The position numbers and the translations under genes were made by a program. A model generated the notes under the pieces. That model ran no database searches. It saw only the letters and a list, made by a program, of their open reading frames with translations, and was not told the origin of the DNA. Positions 16,080 through 24,689 of a DNA stretch of 64,000 nt are shown piece after piece. The stretch lies in NCBI GenBank assembly GCA_964383365.1, contig CAYLHF010000015.1:13766-77765 (forward strand). Reading direction: 5' to 3'. Numbering within the stretch: position 1 is the stretch's first letter; every line of letters starts with the position of its first letter. The stretch comes from CAYLHF01 sp964383365 (GTDB lineage Bacteria > Bacteroidota > Rhodothermia > Rhodothermales > UBA10348).

Positions 16080-17192
16080 ATGGAGTATATACATCGCTCG
16101 GAACTCTACGTGTATCGGGTACCGTTCATTTCTCCCAGGGGAAAAGCATCTGAACGGAGCGGGCTGTTGGTTCGTCTCTTATCGGACGGTGGTCACCAGG
16201 GCTGGGGAGAGGTGGCGCCGCTTCCGGGCTTCAGCCTCGAAACGCTCGACGAGGCTGCTCGCGCTACGCGGCACGTCGTGCTGGCACTCGACCAGTTGGA
16301 GGCTCCCGGTACTCCGGACGATGTTTCTCGCTGTATGGAGGGTCACCCCCGACTTCCATCGGTGCAATTCGGGGTCAGTCTGGCTCTTTCGAGACTAAGC
16401 GCGTCAATCGCGGAGACGACGCTGGCCCGGTGGTTGAGTGATTCGGCCGCCGAATTCGTCGATGTCAACACGCTCCTCTCTGGTGATGTGGACGAGATTC
16501 GAGAGCAGGTCCTCTCGCGAAGCGCAGAAGGATTTACGGTCTTCAAGATGAAAGTGGGCGATAACAACCGGATGGGCGATGAGAATCTTTCGTCTGATCT
16601 TGACCGGGTAGTCGCGGCGCGTGAATCCATGGGTACCGGTGGACATCTCAGGCTCGACGCCAATCGATCGTGTGGATTCGACGAGGCACTACGTTTCCTG
16701 CACGGGGCCGCGGCTTGTACTATCGAGTATGTCGAAGAGCCGCTCCGGGATGTGACTCGACTGCAAGAATTGGCCTCACAGTCTCCCGTCTCGCTGGCGG
16801 GAGATGAATCGATCCAGGAAGCGGCCAGGACGACTATTCCCGAGGCGGTGGATCGCATGTATCGCCTGGGTCTATCGAGAGCCGTCTTGAAACCCACGCT
16901 TATCGGGAGTCTCAACCGCGTCAGGAATCTCGCATCTCGCCTCACAGATAACGGAATCGAACCGGTACTGAGTTCCTCGTTTGAGACCGGTGTCGGTCTG
17001 TCGGGCTTGGTGAGTCTTGCTGCCTCTCTACCGGAATGCACGGGAGCCGCGGGGCTCGATACGCTGCGCTTTATGAGTGAGGGGGTGACGGACCATGGCG
17101 ATGCTCTCCACGGACCCCGAATCCGCGTTGGGTCAGCGGAGGCATTCGATGTCAGGACTGATTCTCTCCGGGCATGCGAGTTGCCAGGATGA
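16080..17192 (+). CDS. menC: o-succinylbenzoate synthase (MenC), enolase superfamily
   Basis: Dehydrates SHCHC to o-succinylbenzoate. The 370-residue protein keeps all enolase-superfamily residues: the KxK motif in VFKMKVG (~155), metal ligands in LRLDANRS (~191), YVEEPL (~216) and GDES (~241), and the opposing lysine in AVLKPTLIG (~270). The N-terminal capping domain (YVYRVPFISPRGKASERSG) and GWGEVAPLPGFS are typical of MenC. The stop overlaps the menE start by 4 bases (ATGA at 17189). Confidence 0.93.
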   Translation: MEYIHRSELYVYRVPFISPRGKASERSGLLVRLLSDGGHQGWGEVAPLPGFSLETLDEAARATRHVVLALDQLEAPGTPDDVSRCMEGHPRLPSVQFGVSLALSRLSASIAETTLARWLSDSAAEFVDVNTLLSGDVDEIREQVLSRSAEGFTVFKMKVGDNNRMGDENLSSDLDRVVAARESMGTGGHLRLDANRSCGFDEALRFLHGAAACTIEYVEEPLRDVTRLQELASQSPVSLAGDESIQEAARTTIPEAVDRMYRLGLSRAVLKPTLIGSLNRVRNLASRLTDNGIEPVLSSSFETGVGLSGLVSLAASLPECTGAAGLDTLRFMSEGVTDHGDALHGPRIRVGSAEAFDVRTDSLRACELPG

Positions 17193-18703
17193 AACCATAC
17201 CCCCTCGATACCGTCCTTGCCCGGTTGGATACCCCACCGATGTCTTCATCCCGTCCTGCCGCCGGGTCGAGAGTGATCCCGTGCCCGATATCGCACGTTG
17301 CCGGTCATGGGGCCGAAACGATTGCCGTTCAATTTGATACGGCCATCGATGATGGTTCATGGACGTATTTCGAATTGAATCGAAGGGTAGAGCAACGTAT
17401 TACGATCTGTCGGCTTGAAGGCCTGCTGGATGGGGACGTCGTCGCGCTTTATGGAGGGGCCCCGGAAGACGTTATCTGCTGGCTGTTCGCAGGATTTCGG
17501 ATGGGATTACGCATGCTCGTCGTGAGTCCGCGAATTCCGGAGGCGACCCTTCCGGATCGACTTCGCGATGCCGGGGCGATCTGCATGGTCAGTCCGGAGC
17601 CGGCGCCGGAAGGCATCCGATGGATTGCAGCAAACGTCGACGACCACCCAAAGGAGCAGATCGACAGCGATCCCGACCGGTCCGCGTCACCGAGTGTTCG
17701 GGGCGCCGAAGCGATTTCGGCTGACCGAATTGCGACGCTTTTGTACACGTCTGGAAGTACCGGTAGTGCCAGAATCGTAGCCCATACATTCAGTAATCAT
17801 CTGTTCAGCGCGGCAGGGGTACTCGACCGCATCTCTTTGGGACCCGGAGATTCCTGGCTTCTGTCGCTCGGATTGCACCATGTGGGAGGACTCGCGATAC
17901 TGTTCCGATGTTTTCTTTCCGGTGCCAGCGTGCGTATTTCTCGATCCCGTCCCGGCGCCGATGCAGAAGGAATTACTCATCTTTCTCTCGTCGCCACGCA
18001 GCTACGAAGGATACTCGACCGACCCGCGCCGTGGCTCCGTAATGTACGCGAGATCATCGTTGGCGGAGGCCCGGTTTCTGATCATCTGTTGCGGCGCTGC
18101 TCGGATGCCCGACTTCCGGTCCGGATAACGTACGGATCGACAGAAATGGCTTCGATGGTCACGCTGACCGATGGAGCGACGAATACGAGCGGGTCCGTAC
18201 TTCGATATCGGGAGATCAATCTGTCTGATACTTCAGAGGTGATGGTGCGAGGTCAGACGCTGTTTTCCGGATATTGGGTGGGCGGGGGACTGGAAAGAGC
18301 CTTGGACACAGACGGCTGGTTTCGAACCCGTGATCTGGGAGCCCTCCGGGACGGAGACCTCGTGATTCAGGGTCGATTGGATAATCAATTCATCTCGGGC
18401 GGAGAAAATATTCAGCCCGAAGAAATCGAACAGCAACTCCTCGGGATATCGGGAGTCATCGAAGCCGTCGTTGTTCCGATCAAATCCGACGAATATGGTC
18501 TACGTCCGGTGGCGTTCGTTCGCCGAGATGCAGACGCACCCCTCAACGAGGGAATAAATCGTTCGTTGAGAGAACGGTTACCGGGCTTCAAGGTACCTGA
18601 CGCTTTCTACGATTGGCCCGACGACGAGATATCTGGATTGAAAGTATCCCGATGTAGACTTGCCGAACTGGCCGAACGTTTGAGCCGAGACAGCGCAACT
18701 TGA
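17189..18703 (+). CDS. menE: o-succinylbenzoate-CoA ligase (MenE)
   Basis: An acyl-CoA synthetase that activates o-succinylbenzoate. I chose ATG 17189 because it forms an ATGA overlap with the menC stop; an ATG at 17174 is also in frame. In the ~504-residue product the phosphate-binding loop LLYTSGSTGSARIVAHT lies at ~184, ITYGSTEMASM at ~313, and GWFRTRDLGALRDGDLVIQG at ~376 followed by GRLDNQFISGGENI. The adenylation lysine is present near the C-terminus (ISGLKVSR, ~483). This closes the cluster; the next gene starts after 44 bases and is unrelated. Confidence 0.92.
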   Translation: MKPYPLDTVLARLDTPPMSSSRPAAGSRVIPCPISHVAGHGAETIAVQFDTAIDDGSWTYFELNRRVEQRITICRLEGLLDGDVVALYGGAPEDVICWLFAGFRMGLRMLVVSPRIPEATLPDRLRDAGAICMVSPEPAPEGIRWIAANVDDHPKEQIDSDPDRSASPSVRGAEAISADRIATLLYTSGSTGSARIVAHTFSNHLFSAAGVLDRISLGPGDSWLLSLGLHHVGGLAILFRCFLSGASVRISRSRPGADAEGITHLSLVATQLRRILDRPAPWLRNVREIIVGGGPVSDHLLRRCSDARLPVRITYGSTEMASMVTLTDGATNTSGSVLRYREINLSDTSEVMVRGQTLFSGYWVGGGLERALDTDGWFRTRDLGALRDGDLVIQGRLDNQFISGGENIQPEEIEQQLLGISGVIEAVVVPIKSDEYGLRPVAFVRRDADAPLNEGINRSLRERLPGFKVPDAFYDWPDDEISGLKVSRCRLAELAERLSRDSAT

Positions 18704-18747
18704 AGACTGAAGCGATCGTACGACCCGAAAATTAATCGACAGATTCC

Positions 18748-19038
18748 ATGTTCAAGGATAAACAAAAAGTAGTCATCCTCGGGGCCATCGTTCTTCTTTT
18801 CGTGGTACTCTCGAGTGGCGGGTTCAGTATATCAGTAGGTGACATTCACATTTTCCGGCACAGGACCTGGCTGATTGTGCTTCTGATGGCACTCGGATGG
18901 TGGTTTTTCTGTGGCGGTTCGAAATGCTGTTGTGGAAGTAGGTGTGGTGTGTCTCAGGACGAAGATTCCGGTGAGGAGGCTGACGACCAGGCTGCAGACA
19001 ACACCGACGAACCGTCCGAAGAATCGAAAACGAACTGA
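18748..19038 (+). CDS. small Cys-rich membrane protein of unknown function
   Basis: A 96-residue protein with two hydrophobic stretches (VVILGAIVLLFVVLSSGGFS and TWLIVLLMALGWWFFCGG). A cysteine cluster CCCGSRCG with one more Cys just before it follows at the membrane edge, then a strongly acidic tail rich in Asp and Glu. The cluster could bind a metal or be lipid-modified, but no family is recognised. It follows menE by 44 bases on the same strand and is itself followed by a long-stem hairpin, so it may be the last gene of the men transcript. Confidence 0.7.
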   Translation: MFKDKQKVVILGAIVLLFVVLSSGGFSISVGDIHIFRHRTWLIVLLMALGWWFFCGGSKCCCGSRCGVSQDEDSGEEADDQAADNTDEPSEESKTN

Positions 19039-19048
19039 GTTCGGTCTC

Positions 19049-19073
19049 ATCTGTTCAGGAAGCGTGAACAGAT
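19049..19073 (+). terminator. hairpin after the small membrane protein gene
   Basis: ATCTGTTCA at 19049-19057 pairs perfectly with TGAACAGAT at 19065-19073 around a 7-base loop. It starts ten bases after the stop codon at 19038. A run of seven T follows about 26 bases later (19100-19106), too far for a textbook intrinsic terminator, so it may be a weak terminator or an mRNA 3'-end stabiliser. Confidence 0.45.
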
Positions 19074-19114
19074 CCTGCCCGCTGACTGGTTCCTACCCGT
19101 TTTTTTACGAGATT

Positions 19115-19146
19115 GCGCCGGAGAAGGAATTTTCCTTCCCCGGCGC
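19115..19146 (+). promoter_or_regulatory. GC-rich hairpin ending ten bases before the hydrolase start codon
   Basis: GCGCCGG (19115-19121) pairs with CCGGCGC (19140-19146). After a two-base mismatch AAGGAA pairs with TTCCTT around a tiny loop. It is followed only by ACCCATTTT before the ATG at 19156. It could be a terminator for the upstream transcript or could sequester the translation start of the hydrolase gene, which has no visible ribosome binding site outside the stem (AAGGA lies inside it). Confidence 0.45.
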
Positions 19147-19155
19147 ACCCATTTT

Positions 19156-19929
19156 ATGAAACTCTTCTCCCGTACATATGGCAGTGGTCCCCCTCTCCTG
19201 ATACTTCATGGGCTCCTCGGATCCGGTGGGAACTGGCACACGCTTGCATCGAGGACATTCGCGCCATTCTTCACGGTGTTCGCGGTCGACCTCCGGAATC
19301 ACGGGAAATCTCCACATGATGACGAGTTTTCGTTCGGGGCGATGGTTCGCGATCTGGTCGATTTCATCGACGAGATCGCGAACGGACAGATCGGAGTGAT
19401 CGGTCACTCACTCGGCGGCAAGGTGGCCATGCGACTGGCACTCGATCACCCCGATCGGATCGACCGATTGGTATCGGTCGACATCGCCCCTCGCGCATAC
19501 CCCGATGGCCATACGCCGATCTTTCAGGCGCTCAAAAAACTCGATCTCGCTTCATTTGGAGACAGGAGAGCGATCGACAGGGCTCTGGCGACAGACATCC
19601 CGGACGCCGCAGTTCGCGGATTCCTCCTCCAGAATGTGATCCGGAATGGAGATTCCTTCTCATGGCGAATGAACCTCCGAGCCATCGAAGAAGGATATCC
19701 AAAAATTCTCGAGGCCGTCACCTCGTCGAGACCGTTCATGGGCCCCACGCTCTTCATCCGGGGAGGAGATTCGAATTACGTGCGTTCCGGCGACGAGTCG
19801 TCAATCAGGAAGCTCTTTCCCGCGGCCCGAATCGAGACGATAAAGAACGCGGGCCACTGGGTCCACGCCGATCAACCCGCCGAATTCGCCGATCGAGTGC
19901 TCTCCTTCCTGACAGAGAACAGCGTTTGA
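19156..19929 (+). CDS. alpha/beta-hydrolase, YbfF-like esterase
   Basis: The 257-residue protein has an oxyanion-side LLILHGLLGSGGNW (~14-27), DLRNHGKSPHDD (~45-56), the nucleophile elbow IGHSLGGKVAM with serine at ~85, and a C-terminal NAGHWVHADQP with the catalytic histidine. The RNHG-S-P pattern and GHSLGGK are those of the YbfF group of small acyl esterases. The natural substrate of the group is uncertain. The gene stands alone between a hairpin and metH, with 116 bases before metH. Confidence 0.8.
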   Translation: MKLFSRTYGSGPPLLILHGLLGSGGNWHTLASRTFAPFFTVFAVDLRNHGKSPHDDEFSFGAMVRDLVDFIDEIANGQIGVIGHSLGGKVAMRLALDHPDRIDRLVSVDIAPRAYPDGHTPIFQALKKLDLASFGDRRAIDRALATDIPDAAVRGFLLQNVIRNGDSFSWRMNLRAIEEGYPKILEAVTSSRPFMGPTLFIRGGDSNYVRSGDESSIRKLFPAARIETIKNAGHWVHADQPAEFADRVLSFLTENSV

Positions 19930-20045
19930 TCCAGTCGGCGTCCGGATCCGTAAGCGCCCGGTAGAGTTGGATGGCGTTCGTGACGTAATCACATCGGACA
20001 CGCACGCCCGGGGATCGAGTTAGAATCGTACAGAATGAGCGCGAA

Positions 20046-23000
20046 ATGACCACGCAAGACCGCACAGCCGCATTGCACGCGCGCCTGGAAGAGGCCATCC
20101 TGCTTCTCGACGGCGGTCTGGGTACCATGATTCAGCGTGTAGCTCCAACCGAGGACGACTTTCGGGGAGACCGATTCGGAGATCATCCGATTCCACTCAA
20201 GGGAAACAACGATCTACTCTCCATCACCCGGCCGGCCATCCTTGCCGATATTCACGATGCCTATCTGGCAGCGGGCTCGGACATCGTGACTACCAATACG
20301 TTTTCCGCCACTCGGATTGCACAGGCAGACTATTCGCTGGAATCAGTCTGCAGGGAAATCAACTGCACCGCTGCCCGGATTGCCCGAGCGTCGGCAGATT
20401 CGTTCACATCCAGAACCCCGTCAAAGCCACGTTTTGTAGCCGGGTCGATGGGTCCGACGAATGTCTCGCTGTCGCTCTCGCCCGACGTTAATGACCCGGG
20501 ATTCCGGGCGAATACGTTCGATGGTCTGGCCGAAGCCTATCTGGAGCAGATTGAAGGTCTCGTCGAAGGAGGCGTCGACATTCTGCTGATCGAAACTATT
20601 TTCGACACGCTGAATGCGAAAGCAGCGATCCACGCAATTCAGGACTTTTTCAACCGGACAGGGATACGACTCCCCGTCATGATCTCGGGAACGATCGTAG
20701 ATCAGTCCGGGCGCACGCTCTCCGGTCAGTCCTCCGAAGCATTCTGGATTTCGATCGCCCATGCGCCAGAACTCATCAGTGTCGGGCTTAACTGTGCTCT
20801 CGGATCGGAAGCCATGCGTCCGTACCTGAAGACGCTCTCGTCGATTGCCCCTGTTCGGACGAGCCTGCACCCCAACGCGGGACTGCCGAATGAATTCGGT
20901 GGCTATGACGAGTCTCCAGAATTTATGGCCGCCCGGATCGCTGCGTATGCCCGGGAGGGTCTCCTGAATATAGTCGGCGGATGTTGCGGGACGACGCCCG
21001 ATCACATCGAAGCGATGGCCGAGGCCGTCCGCGACCTGACCCCGAGGCCGGTCCCGACGCCAGAAAAGCGGTTGCGTCTGAGTGGTTTGGAACCGCTGGA
21101 ATTCAGGGAAAATCTAAACTTTGTCAACGTCGGGGAACGGACCAACGTAACCGGATCAAGGAAATTCGCCCGCCTCATCAAGGAAGGATCCTATGAAGAA
21201 GCCTTGTCGGTCGCCCGTCAGCAGGTTGAAAACGGTGCTCAGATCATTGACGTCAACATGGACGAGGGCATGCTCGATTCGATCGAGGTCATGACCACGT
21301 TTCTGAATCTGATCGCTGCCGAACCGGATATTTCGCGAGTCCCGATTATGATCGATTCATCCCAGTGGGATGTGATCGAGGCAGGGCTCAAGTGTTTACA
21401 GGGCAAGTGCATTGTTAATTCGATCAGTCTGAAGGAAGGCCGGGAGGAATTTCTCAATCATGCGCGTCTGGCACGTCAACTGGGTGCGGCCGTCATCGTT
21501 ATGGCATTCGACGAGGACGGGCAGGCGGACACATATGAACGACGGATCGCCATCTGCGAGCGGGCCTATCGAATACTCACGGATGAGGTGGGGATGCCGG
21601 CCGAGGACATCATCTTCGACCCCAATATTTTTGCTGTCGCCACTGGAATCGAGGCCCATAATCGATACGCCATAGACTTTATTGAAGCCACACGATGGAT
21701 CAAGGAAAATCTACCCGGGACCCATGTATCGGGAGGTGTCAGTAATATTTCGTTCTCATTCCGAGGCAATAATCGAGTCCGCGAAGCGATTCATACCGCC
21801 TTTCTGTACCACGCCATTCAAGCGGGCATGGATATGGGTATCGTTAATGCCGGTCAGATCGAGGTCTATGAGGAAATCGACCCGGAGCTGCTACGGAAGA
21901 TCGAGGATGTTCTTTTCGACCGGTCGGAGACTGGAACCGACGACCTTGTTCGATTTGCCGAAGGGATCTCGGGAAGTGGGAGACTACAACAGGGCGAGTC
22001 GTTGGCGTGGCGCGAGAAATCAGTGGAAGAACGACTGCAGCATGCGTTGGTGAAAGGATTGTCAGACTTTGTGGAGGAAGATGCGGAAGAGGCCCGTATT
22101 TCGCTCGGTAGCGCGCTTGCGGTCATCGAAGGTCCGCTCATGGACGGGATGAATCACGTAGGCGGATTGTTCGGCGAAGGGAAGATGTTCTTACCTCAGG
22201 TGGTCAAGAGTGCTCGTGTCATGAAGCGGGCTGTCGGGTATCTGGTTTCGTTCATTTCTGACGCGGAATCGGGAGAGGCGAAGAGGACTCGTCCCGTGAT
22301 TCTCATGGCCACCGTTAAAGGGGATGTCCACGACATCGGGAAGAATATCGTCGGCGTTGTCCTGGGGTGCAATAATTATGATGTCCGGGATCTCGGTGTG
22401 ATGGTCCCGGCGAAAACCATTTTGGATGAAGCGGAGCGCATACATGCCGATATCATCGGACTCTCGGGTCTGATTACCCCGTCACTTGAGGAGATGACGT
22501 CGGTCGCCGCTGAGATGAAACGCCGGGGCATGTCCATACCGCTCTTGATCGGTGGAGCGACGACGTCAGAGGTCCATACAGCGGTTAAAATCGATCCGCA
22601 GTACGATCACTGCGTGGTTCATGTGCTGGATGCATCACGAAGCGTTTCTGTCGTGAGCAGTCTGCTGGGGAAGGAGGGCGCCGAGTATGTTCGACGGATC
22701 CAAGCGGAGAACGTCGAGCGTAGACGCCGGCATGAAAATCGAACGAGAAAGACACGCTACCTCCCTTATGCTGATGCCACGAAGAACGCGTTGGACCTGG
22801 ATTTTTCATCTGATGCTCCTCCGGTACCCACTACGCTGGGGATGCAGGCTGTCGAAAAGGTCCAGATTTCCGAGCTCAGATCGTACATCGACTGGACGCC
22901 ATTTTTTCAAGCCTGGGAAATGAAAGGGAAGTATCCGGCCATTCTGGATGATCCCGAAAAAGGGGAGACGGCGCGTAAGTTGTTCGACGATGCGAATACA

Positions 23001-23738
23001 TTGCTGGATGAACTGGTAGCGTCTGGCGATGTGACGCCTCGCGGCGTATTCGGGCTGTTCCCGGCCAACAGAGTGGGCGACGACATCGAGGTCTACCGCT
23101 CGGACGTTCGTAACGACCGATTGGCAACGCTCCATACCCTCCGACAGCAGTCGGTTAAAGCGATGTCGAAGCCCAATAGGGCACTGTCTGATTTCGTCGC
23201 CCCACGCGGTGTCGCGGACTATATCGGCATGTTCGTCGTCACGGCAGGGCACGGTGTGCCGGACAGGGTCGCTTCTTATGAGCAAGCCGGGGACGATTAC
23301 AATGCCATCCTGATTAAGTCCATCGCGGACCGGCTGGCAGAAGCCTTTGCCGAATACGTTCACCAGTTGATCCGGACGAAGCAGTGGGGATATGCTTCCG
23401 GCGAAAAATTGACCGGCGACGATTTGATTAAGGAAAAATATCAGGGGATTCGTCCCGCCCCGGGGTATCCTGCGCAGCCGGATCATACCGAGAAAGAAAC
23501 GATCTGGCGTCTGCTCGACGTACAAGAGAAGACAGGAGTTTCGCTAACAGAGCACCTGGCCATGTGGCCTGCCGCATCGGTGTGTGGTTTGCTGTTCTGG
23601 CATCCGGAGGCATCCTATTTCAACGTGGGCCAGATCGGACGCGATCAGGTAGAATCGTATGCAGACCGCAAGGGAATGACTCCGGAAGAAGTGGAACACT
23701 GGCTTCCAACACGACTGAATTATGATCCTGCTACGTAA
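20046..23738 (+). CDS. metH: cobalamin-dependent methionine synthase (MetH)
   Basis: Transfers a methyl group from methyltetrahydrofolate via cobalamin to homocysteine. The 1230 residues hold all four modules. The homocysteine domain has LLLDGGLGTMIQ and the zinc cysteines in GLNCALG (~250) and GGCCGTTPDH (~312). The pterin domain follows (NVGERTNVTGSRKF ~360). The B12 cap and binding domain carries the histidine motif DVHDIGKNIVG at ~760. The reactivation domain has RPAPGYPAQPDH at ~1136 for S-adenosylmethionine. It is full length, unlike the split metH genes of some bacteria. No cobalamin riboswitch was recognised in the 116 upstream bases. A hairpin follows at 23748. Confidence 0.98.
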   Translation: MTTQDRTAALHARLEEAILLLDGGLGTMIQRVAPTEDDFRGDRFGDHPIPLKGNNDLLSITRPAILADIHDAYLAAGSDIVTTNTFSATRIAQADYSLESVCREINCTAARIARASADSFTSRTPSKPRFVAGSMGPTNVSLSLSPDVNDPGFRANTFDGLAEAYLEQIEGLVEGGVDILLIETIFDTLNAKAAIHAIQDFFNRTGIRLPVMISGTIVDQSGRTLSGQSSEAFWISIAHAPELISVGLNCALGSEAMRPYLKTLSSIAPVRTSLHPNAGLPNEFGGYDESPEFMAARIAAYAREGLLNIVGGCCGTTPDHIEAMAEAVRDLTPRPVPTPEKRLRLSGLEPLEFRENLNFVNVGERTNVTGSRKFARLIKEGSYEEALSVARQQVENGAQIIDVNMDEGMLDSIEVMTTFLNLIAAEPDISRVPIMIDSSQWDVIEAGLKCLQGKCIVNSISLKEGREEFLNHARLARQLGAAVIVMAFDEDGQADTYERRIAICERAYRILTDEVGMPAEDIIFDPNIFAVATGIEAHNRYAIDFIEATRWIKENLPGTHVSGGVSNISFSFRGNNRVREAIHTAFLYHAIQAGMDMGIVNAGQIEVYEEIDPELLRKIEDVLFDRSETGTDDLVRFAEGISGSGRLQQGESLAWREKSVEERLQHALVKGLSDFVEEDAEEARISLGSALAVIEGPLMDGMNHVGGLFGEGKMFLPQVVKSARVMKRAVGYLVSFISDAESGEAKRTRPVILMATVKGDVHDIGKNIVGVVLGCNNYDVRDLGVMVPAKTILDEAERIHADIIGLSGLITPSLEEMTSVAAEMKRRGMSIPLLIGGATTSEVHTAVKIDPQYDHCVVHVLDASRSVSVVSSLLGKEGAEYVRRIQAENVERRRRHENRTRKTRYLPYADATKNALDLDFSSDAPPVPTTLGMQAVEKVQISELRSYIDWTPFFQAWEMKGKYPAILDDPEKGETARKLFDDANTLLDELVASGDVTPRGVFGLFPANRVGDDIEVYRSDVRNDRLATLHTLRQQSVKAMSKPNRALSDFVAPRGVADYIGMFVVTAGHGVPDRVASYEQAGDDYNAILIKSIADRLAEAFAEYVHQLIRTKQWGYASGEKLTGDDLIKEKYQGIRPAPGYPAQPDHTEKETIWRLLDVQEKTGVSLTEHLAMWPAASVCGLLFWHPEASYFNVGQIGRDQVESYADRKGMTPEEVEHWLPTRLNYDPAT

Positions 23739-23747
23739 TGAGCCGTA

Positions 23748-23769
23748 CGAATGACGACGCGGTCATTCG
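23748..23769 (+). terminator. hairpin after metH
   Basis: CGAATGAC (23748-23755) pairs perfectly with GTCATTCG (23762-23769) around a six-base loop, nine bases after the metH stop. No T-run follows, so it may be a Rho-dependent or processing site rather than a strict intrinsic terminator. Confidence 0.4.
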
Positions 23770-23887
23770 CCGATGACCGTTATCCCCGTATCTCCTATCT
23801 TACCCCGGTACGCAACCAGCCTTCGATCAGGATATTTCGTTCAGACGGGCTGATTCTATATACATAACGACACGAATTCGGGTATCC

Positions 23888-24481
23888 ATGGCACGTCCTT
23901 CCATTCTCAGTCTTCACTCAGATCGAGTCGCCGTAGTCGACCTGCTCCGCCGCGAGGATGCGAGCGTACTGACTCAATCGATGGGAATCGTCGCATTTAT
24001 GCTGCTCACGGTCCTGGGCGCTCAGATCCGGCTCTATCTATGGGAAGTTCCGTTTACCCTCCAGACGCTGGCAGTCTACGGAAGCGGGCTCTACCTCGGC
24101 TGGCGTAACGGGCTGATTGCGCAACTCCTGTACCTCTCTATGGGTCTTATCCTGCCTGTATATGCTGGAGATGGATTTGGACCGGCGTATCTATTCGGAG
24201 CCGTATCCGCTGGATATTTGTTCGGTTTTCCGCTGGCAGCTGCCGTATCGGGAAGTGTTTCAAAGCGTTGGAACGGCATGACGGGGAGCATTCTTTCCCT
24301 GGTTCTGGCGTCGCTCGCGTTGTTCAGTATTGGCGTGACGTGGCTACATTACGCTGCGGGGCATACGTCGTGGTTGGAGTCGATCGACAAGGGATGGTTG
24401 CGTTTTGCAGCGGTGGATCTGGCTAAAATCCTGTTCGTTTCCCTGATTTATACGGGATCACGAATGGCCCGGCGCACCTGA
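23888..24481 (+). CDS. bioY: biotin transporter substrate-binding protein BioY
   Basis: An integral membrane S component for biotin uptake. The 197-residue sequence shows the BioY core: GAQIRLYLWEVPFTLQTLAV with the PFTLQT motif, YLGWRNGLIAQLLYLSMGL, and PVYAGDGFGPAYLFGAVSAG leading into GYLFGFPLAA. About six membrane helices are visible. Energy-coupling ATPases (BioM/BioN) are not adjacent, so it would act alone or with a shared module elsewhere. The next small gene starts five bases after the stop codon. Confidence 0.93.
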   Translation: MARPSILSLHSDRVAVVDLLRREDASVLTQSMGIVAFMLLTVLGAQIRLYLWEVPFTLQTLAVYGSGLYLGWRNGLIAQLLYLSMGLILPVYAGDGFGPAYLFGAVSAGYLFGFPLAAAVSGSVSKRWNGMTGSILSLVLASLALFSIGVTWLHYAAGHTSWLESIDKGWLRFAAVDLAKILFVSLIYTGSRMARRT

Positions 24482-24486
24482 GATCC

Positions 24487-24669
24487 ATGGCACTCGAAAT
24501 GAAGTCGGCCTGTGAGAGATGTCGGAGATCACTCCCTGCCGACGGTGAGGCGTATATCTGCTCTTACGAATGCTCATACTGTACGGACTGCGCGCGGGTA
24601 CTGAAAAAAACGTGTCAGAACTGCCAGGGCGAACTCGTCCGGCGGCCCATGAGGAAAGTACCAACTTGA
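24487..24669 (+). CDS. DUF1272-like small zinc-ribbon protein
   Basis: A 60-residue protein starting MALEMKSACERCRRSLP, with cysteine pairs CERC, CSYEC, CTDC and CQNC, and ending ELVRRPMRK. The eight cysteines in CxxC-like spacing and the MALEMK start match the DUF1272 family, presumed to bind zinc. Function is unknown. It lies five bases after bioY and overlaps the possible TTG start of the next gene. Confidence 0.85.
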   Translation: MALEMKSACERCRRSLPADGEAYICSYECSYCTDCARVLKKTCQNCQGELVRRPMRKVPT

Positions 24670-24689
24670 GCGTGCGATCCTCGGGTGGT

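Noticed and set aside
19930..20045. cobalamin riboswitch upstream of metH
   Set aside because: The 116-base gap lacks the B12-box and conserved core of that riboswitch.
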